This document shows positions 1-9,961 of a stretch of 64,000 bases of DNA, one piece after another. The position numbers and the translations under genes were made by a program. The DNA comes from Aristolochia californica. Its lineage: Eukaryota; Streptophyta; Magnoliopsida; Piperales; Aristolochiaceae. The notes beneath the pieces were generated by a model, which was not told where the DNA came from, made no database searches, and saw only the letters and a program-made list of their open reading frames with translations. Position 1 is the first letter of the stretch. Every line of letters begins with the position of its first letter. The stretch is taken from the NCBI GenBank assembly GCA_029961685.1, contig JARWKL010000010.1, positions 16,451,931-16,515,930 on the forward strand, given 5' to 3'.

Positions 1-126
1 AGCCAACAAAACACGACCCCCATCAATGACAATGTACGGTTCGTAGTGACTGCAAAGTCATATGGGGCTCTACCAGGGTTGTTCGGTGAATTTGGACTTC
101 ATGAGTTTGTTTTTGCATTGTTCTAG
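1..126 (+). pseudogene. Unidentified open-frame remnant, 3' end only
   Basis: Frame 1 is open from the window edge to a TAG at 124-126, giving about 41 residues that end ...GLFGEFGLHEFVFALF. I do not recognise a domain. It may be the last exon of a gene that lies to the left, or part of the same decayed transposon as the fragments at 366-1414, because all are on the plus strand and closely spaced. Base composition here is more balanced than in the satellite, which fits former coding sequence. It could equally be a chance open frame, since 41 codons is short. Confidence 0.2.
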
Positions 127-365
127 TCATCTGCAATGAAATTAGTTAGATTAATTTATAAATGTTTTAAAATGTTGTTGAATATGTTTGAAGTGCAATG
201 GAATACTCTTGCCATGTGGTGAGGAGATTTTGGCGTTATAAATATCCACCACATGGTATTTTGTTATTTGTTGGTTGTGTTTCTGTATGTCCCTTGTTAC
301 TACGACGAGTAATGTTTGTCTGATAAAAAAAATTTCATCAGGACCATCTCGGATTTAGATTATAA
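127..365. other. Spacer upstream of the Myb/SANT remnant
   Basis: This AT-rich stretch holds no recognisable coding frame in phase with the fragment at 366-700; that frame is closed by TAA at 363-365. It contains a TATA-box-like octamer at 237-244, listed separately. A weak open frame from about 316 overlaps the real Myb/SANT frame and is judged to be its shadow, because the family residues are all in the 366 frame. Confidence 0.4.
237..244 (+). promoter_or_regulatory. TATA-box-like octamer
   Basis: TATAAATA lies about 120 bp upstream of the first recognisable Myb/SANT codons. This matches the plant core-promoter TATA consensus, but in AT-rich DNA such octamers arise by chance, and the downstream gene is broken. 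The assignment is inference from position only. Confidence 0.2.
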
Positions 366-700
366 TTGGTTGGAAGAAGGCAACAAACTCCTTGCTCATA
401 TGACATTTGGACCTTCGATGATGACAACAAAATGCTCGATCTGTTGGTTGAGCAAGTCAATATGGGGAACAAGATGCCCAATGGGGTTTGGAAGCATGAA
501 GTATATTTTGACTGTGTCAATAGGTTCAATGAAGACACAACTAATAAAAAAACTGTTGAGCAGCTCAAGAATCGAACAAGATCATGGAAGAAAACTTACC
601 AAGCAGTAACAAGCTGTCTCAACACTAGTGGGTTCGGTTGGGATGCAACCACACATCGAGTTACTACATGTCATTCTGTATGGCAAGACTATATCAAGCA
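366..700 (+). pseudogene. Myb/SANT-like domain fragment, exon 1 of a Harbinger-type ORF1 or L10-interacting-MYB-like gene
   Basis: The frame encodes about 111 residues with the layout of the plant Myb/SANT-like DNA-binding domain (Myb_DNA-bind_3 type). In order it shows DIWTFDDDNKMLDLLVEQ, GNKMPNGVWK, VNRFNEDTT, EQLKNRTRSWKKTYQAV, then SGFGWD and VWQDYIK. The regularly spaced tryptophans (DIW, VWK, RSWK, GWD, VWQ) are typical. Proteins of this family include ORF1 of PIF/Harbinger transposons, which helps the nuclease bind DNA, and host genes related to L10-interacting MYB proteins. There is no ATG in frame before the domain: the frame opens just after a TAA at 363-365 with TTG, so the start is missing or in another exon. 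Similarity resumes at 793 after an intron-like gap. I call it a pseudogene because of the missing start, the phase mismatch at the splice and the stop in the second exon. Confidence 0.65.
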
Positions 701-792
701 GTAAAATTTGATTGACTATAAAACATTTTGTATGTTTTCCGCATCACTAGAACTCTATGCCAAGTCATCTAAATGATGTTTTATCCTTGTAG
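701..792 (+). other. Candidate intron between the two Myb/SANT exons
   Basis: The protein similarity stops at ...DYIK, is absent for 92 bp, and resumes at 793 with EHKEAEKYRQQGCPLYD. The gap starts with GT (701-702) after AAGCA and ends with TTGTAG (787-792), so it has plant intron borders, and it is AT-rich. The phases do not match: the donor leaves two bases of a codon, while the second exon needs a phase-0 join. No other nearby AG repairs this, so a one-base indel has probably occurred. Confidence 0.45.
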
Positions 793-1137
793 GAGCATAA
801 AGAAGCTGAAAAGTATAGACAACAAGGCTGCCCTCTTTATGACAAATTGACTTTGGTTGTGGGAAACTCAATTTCCATGGGGAGAGCAAGTCAAACTAAC
901 AAAGACATGTGCAATGATGTCCAACATCAGGAATAAAATGAGCGCGTGGACATGGTCGAGGATGTCAATTTAGGTAGAGATACTCCTTCGCCATTCTTTA
1001 CAAAAAATGAGTTGGCACCTGATCAGTCTCCAAGTACTAACCCGTCAACTTCAAGTCCTCGTAGAAAGAGACCACAAATGGCCACCGATGATAGTATTAT
1101 GTTCGCTGATACAATGACAAGAATTGCCACCCTATGA
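793..1137 (+). pseudogene. Myb/SANT-like protein, second exon, broken by an in-frame stop
   Basis: The frame reads EHKEAEKYRQQGCPLYDKL then TLVVGNSISMGRASQTNKD, the usual continuation of plant Myb/SANT-like proteins after the DNA-binding domain (an H-x-E-A-x-x-[FY]-R stretch, a G-C-P-x-[FY]-D motif, then a G-x-A-x-x-x-x-x-[ST] segment). A TAA at 934-936 interrupts it. The same frame is then open for 66 more codons (937-1134) through a Ser/Pro/Thr-rich stretch with a basic cluster (SPRRKRPQ) and on to a TGA at 1135-1137. Open frame on both sides of one stop suggests a single nonsense mutation in a once longer protein. The basic cluster could have been a nuclear localisation signal. Confidence 0.6.
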
Positions 1138-1414
1138 CAAGAAAATGAGACGTATATTACACAATTATATACGTAAAGAGGATTACAATGATATGTTTGA
1201 ATTGGAAGATGATGATTCCGATGATGAGGTAGGTGGAGGAGGTGATGAGAACCGATTAGCAGGTGAAAATTTGGATGAAGATAGCGATGATAGTGATGAT
1301 CTCGGGGATGAAGGCAACCTATCAACAACAATGCGGAGGCGTTGTGCATTAGAATCCACTAGAGCTGCACAATTTTGAGATGCCATAGCAACTAGCATGT
1401 GGAGTGATTATTAG
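1124..1414 (+). pseudogene. C-terminal tail of a HARBI1-type (PIF/Harbinger) nuclease, truncated
   Basis: In frame 2 the sequence reads KKMRRILHNYIRKEDYNDMFELEDDD, followed by an Asp/Glu-rich tract. Plant HARBI1-like transposases end with an LHN-[FY]-IR motif, an acidic stretch, and a tail like F-R-D-x-I-A-x-x-MW. Here the tail is present as F, stop, DAIATSMWSDY and TAG at 1412-1414; the stop TGA at 1376-1378 is one base from an Arg codon CGA. Everything before the LHN motif, including the DDE catalytic core, is missing: in this frame a stop precedes the fragment near 1115, and the ORF1 remnant abuts and slightly overlaps it. The simplest reading is a transposon in which an internal deletion joined the end of ORF1 to the end of the nuclease gene. 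The acidic tract alone would not be diagnostic; the LHN-YIRKE and IATSMW motifs carry the call. Confidence 0.55.
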
Positions 1415-1494
1415 TGGTTGTACTTTATTGCATTTGAGCATGTATGTTGTCATTCGTATCTACTAAACTAGTAAGTTGATCAAATAATTTACTC
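1415..1494. other. AT-rich spacer
   Basis: This stretch follows the nuclease tail and precedes the 152-bp repeat array. I see no gene, clear motif or repeat in it. It may be the 3' flank of the old transposon gene. Confidence 0.4.
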
Positions 1495-2320
1495 TAATTA
1501 TATTCGTTGTTGTCATTTTATACCTTTTTGTCACGTGTTTTAATTTTATTTATTAAGTATTTTTATGCTATATATTATGTTAATACAAAATAATTTCATT
1601 ATTAATTATATTCATTTATGTTATTTTTAAATTTTTATGTAATTTAAATAATTTATTCTAGTCACACGTAATTAGTATATTAATTTATAATAAATTGTAA
1701 TCATTAATTGGTTTAATTATGCAATTTCTATAATTAATTAAACAATTAGGTTTATTTATTATATTCCCTTATGTTATTTTTTAATTTTTATTAATTTTAT
1801 ATAATTTATTCTAGTCACACGTAATTAGTATATTATTTTTTAATGAATTTTAATCATTAATTAATTAATTATCCAATTTCTATAATTAATTAAACCATTA
1901 ATTTTATTTATTATATTCCCATATGTTATTTTTTAATTTTTATTAATTTTATATAATTTATTCTAGTCACACGTAATTAGTATATTAATTTATAATAAAT
2001 TTTAATCATTAATTGGTTAATTATCCAATTGCTATAATTAATTAAACCATTAGGTTTATTTATTATATTCCATTATGTTATTTTTTATTTTTTTAGTTTA
2101 TATAATTTATTCATGTCACACGTAATTATTGTTTTAATTTATAATAAACTATAATCATTAATTGGTTTAATTATCTAATTGTTATAATTAATTAAACCAT
2201 TAGGTTTATTTATTATATTTGCTTAAGTTATTTTTAAATTTTTTTATTAATTTTATTTAATTTATTGTAGTCACAAGTAATTATTCTTTTAATATATAAT
2301 AAACTATAATCATAAAAGGT
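1495..2320 (+). repeat. AT-rich ~152-bp tandem repeat, five to six copies
   Basis: The marker GTCACACGTAATTA (with small variants) recurs at about 1661, 1814, 1966, 2115 and 2270, giving spacings of 153, 152, 149 and 155 bp. A more degenerate copy begins near 1530 (GTCACGTG). Each unit also carries TAATCATTAATTGGTTTAAT, a TAATTAATTAAACCATTA stretch, and TTATTATATTCC. The unit is almost entirely A and T apart from the CACACG core, and has many TTAATTAA-like palindromes. It is unrelated by eye to the large satellite that follows. It could be a minisatellite inside the degraded transposon or an independent array at the satellite edge. Confidence 0.85.
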
Positions 2321-2510
2321 TACTCATTCTCTTATTTATTTAGAAAAGGACACTGAAATCTGTTTTCCAAGCACTAATACTGGAATATGTTTTCCAGCCA
2401 CTTCAACTGGCATCGACCAACACCCAAACATGAGTTGAAGTGGAAGCAATTCATCTCACTTCAATTATATTTTCCACTTCATTTCCACTTCATTGTGGAC
2501 TAACCCCCCC
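2321..2510. other. Unique junction segment between the 152-bp repeat and the satellite
   Basis: This segment is less AT-rich than its neighbours. It has repeated CCACTTC, CACTTCA and TTTCCA words, the inverted repeat at 2398-2443, and ends in C7 at 2504-2510 directly against the first satellite base. Words such as CCAACACCCAAAC and the final GGACTAACCCCCC resemble the G/C-tipped ends of plant DNA transposons, so this may be the right end of the Harbinger-type element, but a matching left end is not in the window. Confidence 0.4.
2398..2443. repeat. Perfect 10-bp inverted repeat
   Basis: CCACTTCAAC at 2398-2407 is the exact reverse complement of GTTGAAGTGG at 2434-2443, with a 26-bp loop. It could fold as a hairpin, or be a subterminal repeat of a DNA transposon. 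It is outside the satellite. Confidence 0.6.
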
Positions 2511-3479
2511 TTACATTTATGATAGTTTTAAAATTTTTTGGGATAGATTAACCCTAAAATTTTAATTTTGTTGTGATCTACCTGCCTTATATCTTTTTTG
2601 TTTACGAGTGGGAGAGTGAAAACTCAAGTTTTGATTTGAAAAAAAATTGAACATCGAAAATGGAAACGCACAAATTCTGAGCGAAATAATTCATAAAATT
2701 ATCTGTGATTTTTAAGGTTAGGCAAAAAGTAGGTTGTTTGGCTCTGGTAAATATCCAACCACACGTTAACTTGAGAATTTGATTTTTTCTACTCCTTAAA
2801 ATTTTTGGATCATTATGTCATTTGCCTCTTCAACATGTTTCTGGCATGCATATCCACCACATTTAAAACATGTTAGGATCAATTAGAAGTCTCTTTCTTA
2901 TAAAATTCCACATAGCTATTAGGGGTTGTACTAGTGGAATTTCTCCCACACATGGATAAAAAATACTTTGGAGTTCATTTTTAGTGTGTGAAATAATTTT
3001 CTTCACTTACATTTATGATAGTTTTCAAATTTTTTGCATACATAAACTCTAAAATTTTCATTTTGTTGTGATCTATTTACCTTATATCTTTTTTGTTTAC
3101 GAGAAAAATGGGAGAGAGAAAACTCAAGTTTGGATTTTAGAAAAAATTGAACATCCAAAATGGAAATTGACAAATGCAGAGAGAGATAGTTCAAAAAAGT
3201 ATCTTGATTTTTAAGGATAGGCAAAAATTGGATTGTTTGGCTCTGGTAAATATCCAACCACACGTCAATTTGAGAATTTAATTTTTTCTACTTCATGAAA
3301 TTTTTGAATCATTTGGTCATTTCCATCCTCAACATGTGTCCTGCATGCATATCCACCACATTTAAAACATGTTAGGATCAGTTAGATGTCTCTTTCCTAT
3401 AAAATTGCACCATGCAATTAGGGGTTGCACTAGTGGAATTTCCGAAACATGGATAACAAAACTTTGGAGTTCATTTTTA

Positions 3480-3481
3480 GT
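3480..3481. other. Internal ~85-bp deletion in a satellite monomer
   Basis: TTCATTTTTAG runs straight into TGATCTATTTGCC, skipping the normal segment from GTGCGTGAAATAA to the TTTTGTTG before TGATCT. The monomer step is 412 bp instead of about 497. TG is shared at both edges. Confidence 0.85.
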
Positions 3482-4562
3482 GATCTATTTGCCTTATAAC
3501 TTTTTTGTTTACGAGAAATATGGGAGAGTGAAAACTCAAGTTTGGATTTGAAAAAAAAATGAACATCCAAAATGGAAATGCACAAATGCTGAGAGAGATA
3601 ATTCCAAAAAGTATCTTTGATTTTCAAGGATAGGCAAAAAGTGGGTTGTTTGGCTCTGGTAATTATCCAACCACACGTTAACTTGAGCATTTAATTTTTT
3701 TTACTCCTTGAATTTTTGGATCATTAAGTCATTTGCATCCTCAACATGTTTCTGGCATGCCTATCCACCACATTTAAAACATCTTAGAATTAGTAAGAAG
3801 TCTCTGTCCTATAAAATTCCACCAAGCTATTAGGGGTTGTACTAGTGGAATTTCACAAACCTGGATAACAAAACTTTGGAGTTCATTTTTAGTGCGTGAA
3901 ATAATTTTCTGCACTCACATTTATTATAGTTTAAAAATTTTTTAGCATACATAAACTCTAAAATTTTCATTTTGTAGTGATTTATTTGCCGTATATCATT
4001 TTTATTTACGAGAAAATGGGAGAGTGAAAACTCAAGTTTGGATTTGAAAAAAAATTGAACATCCAAAATGGAAATGCACAAATGCTGAGAGAGATAATTC
4101 TAAAAAGTATTTGTGATTTTTAAGGATAGGCAAAAAGTGGGATGTTTGGCTCTGGTAAATATCCAACCACACGTTAGCTTGAGAATGTAATTTTTTCTAC
4201 TTCTTGAAATTTTTTGATCATCAGTCATTTGCATCCGCAACATATTTCTTGCATGCATATCCACCATAGTTAAAACATGTTAGGAACAGTTAGAAGTCTC
4301 TTTCCTATAAAATTCCACCAAGCTATTAGGGGTTGTACTAGTGGAATATCCCCAACATGGATAACAAAACTTTGGAGTTCATTTTTAGTGCGTGAAATAA
4401 TTTTCTTCACTTACATTTATTATAGTATTCAAACTTTTTTGCATACATAAACTCTAAAATTTTCATTTTTTTGTGATCTTATATCTTTTTTGCTTACGAG
4501 AAAAATGGGAGACTGAAAACTCAAGTTTGGATTTGAAAAAATATAGAACATCCAAAATTGCA

Positions 4563-4763
4563 ATTAGGGGAACAAACGGGAATTACTGGATTACAAGGTA
4601 TCCATTACCTGGAATTCGAATTTGATCTCCTTCCATACTTCACAAGCAGCCGCTAGTTTAGGGCTCCATTTGGCAGCTTGGATTTTATCGATAGATTGGA
4701 GGGTTCATGGAGTAAGACAGAATGAGTAACGGAAAAAAAAATTATTACGAATGGGTCATTAGG
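4563..4763. mobile_element. ~200-bp foreign insertion in the satellite, possible MITE remnant
   Basis: The monomer starting at 4359 is 641 bp long. Its sequence leaves the satellite after CATCCAAAATTGCA and re-enters at GGATAGGCAAAAAG; about 200 bp of non-satellite DNA replaces about 55 bp of repeat. The insert is more G/C-rich than its surroundings. It contains GGGGAACAAACGGG near its left end and GGGCTCCATTTGGCAGC at about 4659-4675; both resemble the tips of plant DNA transposons such as hAT or Harbinger MITEs. ATTAGGG occurs at both borders (4563-4569 and 4758-4764) as a possible target duplication, though the satellite also contains ATTAGGGG. There is no coding frame of note. It could be two nested fragments. 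Confidence 0.55.
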
Positions 4764-7700
4764 GATAGGCAAAAAGCGGGTAGTTTGACTCTGGTAAATA
4801 TCCAACCACACGTTAACTAGGGAATTTAATTTTTTTCCACTCCTCAAAATTTTTGGACCATTAGGTCATTTGCATCCTCAACATTTTTCTGGCATGCATA
4901 TCCACCACATTTAAAACATGTTAGGATAAGTTAGAAGTCTGTTTCCTATAAAATTCCACCAGGCTATTAGGGGTTGTTCTAGTGGAATTTCCCAAACAAG
5001 GATAACAAAACTTTGGAGTTCATTTTTAGTGCGTGAAATAATTTTCTTCACTTACATTTATTATAGTTTTCAATTTTTTTTGCATACATCAATTAAAAAA
5101 TTTTCATTTTGTTGTGATCTCTTTGCCTTATATCTTTAATTTTACGAGAAAAATGGGAGAGTGAAAACTCAAGTTTGGACGTGAAAAAGAATTGAACTTC
5201 CAAAATGGAAATGCACGAATGCTGAGAAAGATAATTCCAAAAAGTATCTGTGATTTTTAAGGATAGGCAAAAAGTGGGTTGTTTGGCTGTCGTAAACATC
5301 CAACCACATGTTAACTTGAGAATTTAATTTGTTCTACTCCTTGATATTTTTTGATCATTAGTTCATTTGCATCTTCAACATGTTTCTGGCATGCATATCC
5401 ACCACATTTAAACCATGTCAGGATCAGTTAGAAGTCTCTTTCCTATAAAATTCCACCAAGCTATTCTGGGTTGTACTAGTGGAATTTCCACAACATGGAT
5501 AACAAAACTTTGGACTTCATATTTAGTGCGTGAAATAATTTTCTTCACATACATTTATTATAGTTTTTAAAATTTTTTTGATCCATCAACCCTAAAATTT
5601 TCAATATGTTGTGATCTATTTGCCTTATATTTTTATTTACGAGAAAATGGGAGAGCGAAAACTCAAGTTTGGATTTGAAAAAAAATTGAACATCCAAAAT
5701 GGAAATGAACAAATGCTGAGAGAGATAATACCAAAAAGTATTCTCTGATTTTTAAGGATTGGCAAAAAGTGGGTTGTTTGGCTCTGGTAAAAATCCAACC
5801 ACACAATAACTTGAGAATTTAATTTATTCTACTCCTTGAATTTTTTGATCATTAGGTAATTTGCATCCTCAACATGTTTCTGGCATGCATATCCATCACA
5901 TTTACAACATGTTAGGATCAGTTAGAAGTTTCTTTCCTATAAAATTCTACCAAGCTATTAGGGGTTGTACTAGTGGAATTTCCCAAACATGTATAACAAA
6001 ACTTTGGAGTTCATTTTCAGCGCATAAAATAATTTTGTTCACTTATATTTATTATATTTTTAATTTTTTTTTGCATACATAAACCCTAAAATTTTCATTT
6101 TGTTGTGATCTTTTTTCCTTATATCTTTTTGTTTACGAGAAAAATGGGAGAGTGAAAACTCATATTTTGGATTTGAAAAAATATTGAACATCCAAAATGG
6201 GAATGCACAAATGCTGTGAGAGATAATTCCAAAAAGTATCTGTGATTTTTAAGGATAGGCAAAAAGTGGGTTGTTTGGCTCAGGTAAATAACCAACCACA
6301 CGTTAACTTGACAATTTAATTTTTTCTACTCCTTGAAATTTTTGGATCATTAGGTCAGTTGCATCTTCAACATGTTTTTGGCATGGATATCCTCCACATT
6401 TAAAACATGTTAGGATCAGTTAGAAGTCTCTTTCCTATAAAATTCCACCAAGCTATTAGGGGTTGTACTAGTGGAATTTTCCAAACATGGATAAAAAAAC
6501 TTTGGAGTTCATTGTAAGTGCGTGAAATAATTTTCTTCACTTACATTTATTATAGTTTTACCATTTTTTGGATAGATTAACCCTAAAATTTTAATTTTGG
6601 TGTGATCTATTTGCCTTTTATCTTTTTTGTTTACGACTAGAAGAGTGAAAACTCAAGTTTGGATTTGAAAAAAAACTGAACAATCAAAATGGAAATGCAC
6701 AAATTCTGAGCGAGATAATACCAAAAATATCTGTGATTTTTAAGGTTAGGCAAAAAGTGGGTTGTTTGACTTTGGTAAATATCCAACTACACGTTAACTT
6801 AAGAATTTAATTTTTTCTACTCCTTGAAATTTTTGGATCATTAGGTTATTTGCATCTTCAACATATTTTTGGCATGCATATCCACCACATTTAAAACATT
6901 TTAGGATCAATTAGAAGTCTCTTTCTTATAAAATTACACCAAACTATTAGGGGTTGTACTAGTGGAATTTCTCCCAAACATGTATAGAAAAACATTGGAG
7001 TTCATTTTCAGTGCATGAAATAATTTTCTTCACTTACATTTAAGATAGTTTTCAATTTTTTTGCATTCATAGACTCTAAATCTTTCATTTTGATGTGATC
7101 TATTTTCCTTATATCTTTTTTGTTTACGAGAAAAATGGGAGAGAAAAAACTCAAGTTTGGATTTGAGAAAAAATTGAACATCCAAAATGGAAATGCACAA
7201 TTGTTGAGAGAGATAATTCCAAAAAGTATCTGTGATTTTTAAGGATAGGCAAAAAGTGGGTTGTTTGGCTTTGGTAAAAGTCCAACAACACGTTAACTTG
7301 AGAATTTAATTTTTTCTACTCCTTGAAATTTTTGGATCATTAGGTCATTTGCATCCTCAACATGTTTCTGGCATGCATATCCACCACATTTAAAACAGGT
7401 TAGGATCAGTTAGAAGTCTCTTTCCTATAAAATTCCAACAAGCTATTAGAGGTTGGATGAGTGGAATTTCCCAAACAAGGATAACAAAACTTTGGAGTTC
7501 ATTTTTAGTGTGTGAAACAATTTTCTTCACTTAAATTTGTTATAGTTTTCAAATTTTTTTGCAACCATCAACCCTAAAATTTTCATTATGTTGTGATCTA
7601 TTTGCCTTATACTTTTTTTTACGAGAAATATGGGAGAGTGAAAACTCAAGTTTTGATTTGAAAAAAGATTGAACATCCAAAATGAAAATGCACAAATGCT

Positions 7701-9954
7701 GAGAGAGATAATTCCAAAAAGTATCTTTGGTTTTAATGGATAGGCAAAAAGTGGGTTGTTTGGCTCTGGTAAATATCAAACCACACGTTAACTTGAGAAT
7801 TTAATTTTTTCTACTCCTCATAATTTTTGGATCATTAGGTCATTTGTATCCTCAACATGTTTCTGGATGCATATCCACCATATTTAAAACATGTTAGGAT
7901 CTGTTAGCAGTCTCTTTCCTATAAAATTCCACCAAGCTATTAAGGGTTGTACTAGTGGAATTTCCCAAACTTGGATAACAAAACTTTGGAGTTTATTTTT
8001 AATGCGTGAAATAATTTTCTTCACATATATTTATTAAAGTTTTCAATTGTTTTTGCATACATAAACTCTAAAACTTTCATTTTTTTGTGATCTCATATCT
8101 TTTTTGTTTACAAGAAAAATGGGAGAGTGAAAAATCAAGTTAGGGTTTGAAAAAAAATTGAACATCCAAAATGGAAATGCACAAATGCTAAGAGAGATAA
8201 TTCCAAAAAGTATCTGTGATTTTTAAGTATAAGCAAAAGGTGGGTTGTTTGGCTCTGGTAAATTACCCACCACATGTTAACTTGACAATTTAATTTTTTC
8301 TTCTCCTTGAAATTTTTGCATCATTAGGTCATTTGCATCTTCAACATGTTTCTGGCATGCATATCCACCACAATTAAAACATGTTAGGATCAATTCGAAG
8401 TCTCTTTCCTATAAAATTCCACCAAGCTATTAGGGGTTGTACTAGTGGAATTTCCCAAACATGGAAACAAAACTTTGAAGTTCATTTTTAGCGCGTGAAA
8501 TAATTTTCTTCACTTACATTTATTATAGTTTTCAAATTTTTTGGGATAGATTATCGCTAAAATTTTAATTTTGTTGTGATCTTTTTCCCTTATATCTTTT
8601 TTGTTTACGAGTGGGAGAGTGAAAACTCAAGTTTGGATTTGAAAAAAAATTGAACATCCAAAATGGAAATGCACCAATGCAGAGAGAGATAATTCAAAAA
8701 ATTATCTGTGATTTTTAAGGTTAGGATAAAAGTGGGTTGTTTGGCTCTGGTTAATATCCAACCACACGTTAACTTGAGAATTTAATTTTTTCTACTCCTT
8801 GAAATTTTTGGATCATTAGGTCATTTGGAACTTCAACATGTTTCTGGCATGCATATCCACCACATTAAAACATGTTAGGATCAGTTATAAATCTCTTTCT
8901 TATAAAATTCCACCAAGCTATTAGGGGTTGTACTAGTGGATTTTCTCCCAAACATGGATAAAAAAACATTGGACTTCATTTTTAGTGTGTGAAATAATTT
9001 TCTTCACTTACATTGATGATAGTTTTCAAATTTTTTTACATTCATAAACTCTAAAATTTTCATTTTGTTGTGATCTATTTTTCTTATATCTTTTTTGTTC
9101 ACGAGAAAAATGGAAGAATGAAAACTCAAGTTTGGATTTGAAAAAAAATTGAACATCCAAACTTGAAATGCACAAATGCTGAGAAAGATAATTCAAAAAA
9201 GTATATGTGATTTTTAAGCATTGGCAAAAAGTGGGTTGTTAAGCTTTGGTAAATATTCAACCACACGTGAACTTGAGAATTTAATTCTTTCTACTTCTTG
9301 AAATTTTTTGATCATTAGGTCATTTTAATCTTCAACATGTTTTTGGCATGCATATCCACCACATTTAAAACATGTTAGGATCAGTTAGCAGTCTCTTTCT
9401 TTTAAAATTCCACCAAGCTGTATTAGGGGTTGTACTGGTGGAATTTCTCCTAAACATGGATAACAAAACTTTGGAGTTCATCTTTAGTGCGTGAAATAAT
9501 TTTCTTCGCTTAGAATTATTAAAATTTTGAAATTTTTTGCATACAAAAACTCTTACATTTTTATTTCGTTGTGATCTATTTGCCTTATATCTTTTTTGTT
9601 TACGAGAAAAATGGGAGAGTGAAAACTCAAGTATGGATTTGGTAAAAAATTGAACATCCAAGATGGAAATATACAAATGCTATGAGAGATAATTCCAAAA
9701 AGTATCTGTGAGTTTTAAGGATAGGTAAAAAGTGGGTTGTTTGGCTATGGTAAATATCCAACGACACGTTAACTTGAGAATTTAATTTTTTCTACTCCTT
9801 GAAATTTTTAGATCATTAGGTCATTTGCATCCTCAACTTGTTTCTGGCATGCATATCCACCACATTTAAAACATGTTAGGATCAGTTAGAGGTCTCTTTG
9901 CTATAAAATTCCACCAAGCTATTAGGGGTTGTACTAGTGGAAGTTTCCAAACAT

Positions 9955-9961
9955 GGAAAAA
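9955..9961. other. Internal ~150-bp deletion in a satellite monomer
   Basis: AAACATGGA joins AAAATGGGAGTGT, removing the segment from the landmark to the GAGAAAAATGGGAG region. The monomer step is 347 bp. ATGG-type microhomology is present at the join. Confidence 0.85.

Noticed and set aside
241..254. ATATCCACCACAT upstream of the Myb/SANT remnant matches 13 bp of the satellite monomer
   Set aside because: A single 13-bp match with no similarity on either side is plausibly chance in AT-rich DNA, so no relationship is claimed.
316..609. Open frame overlapping the Myb/SANT region in another frame, and minus-strand frames at 338-568, 1023-1349 and 1183-1398
   Set aside because: The family motifs are all in the 366 and 793 frames and, for the nuclease tail, the 1124 frame. 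The others are shadows; the minus-strand His/Ser-rich frames are the reverse of the acidic tract.
6078..6095. AAACCCTA (telo-box or telomere-like word) in some monomers, also near 12322, 30534 and 63546
   Set aside because: The common form is AAACTCTA; the telomere-like word arises by one T-to-C change in scattered copies and never occurs in tandem.
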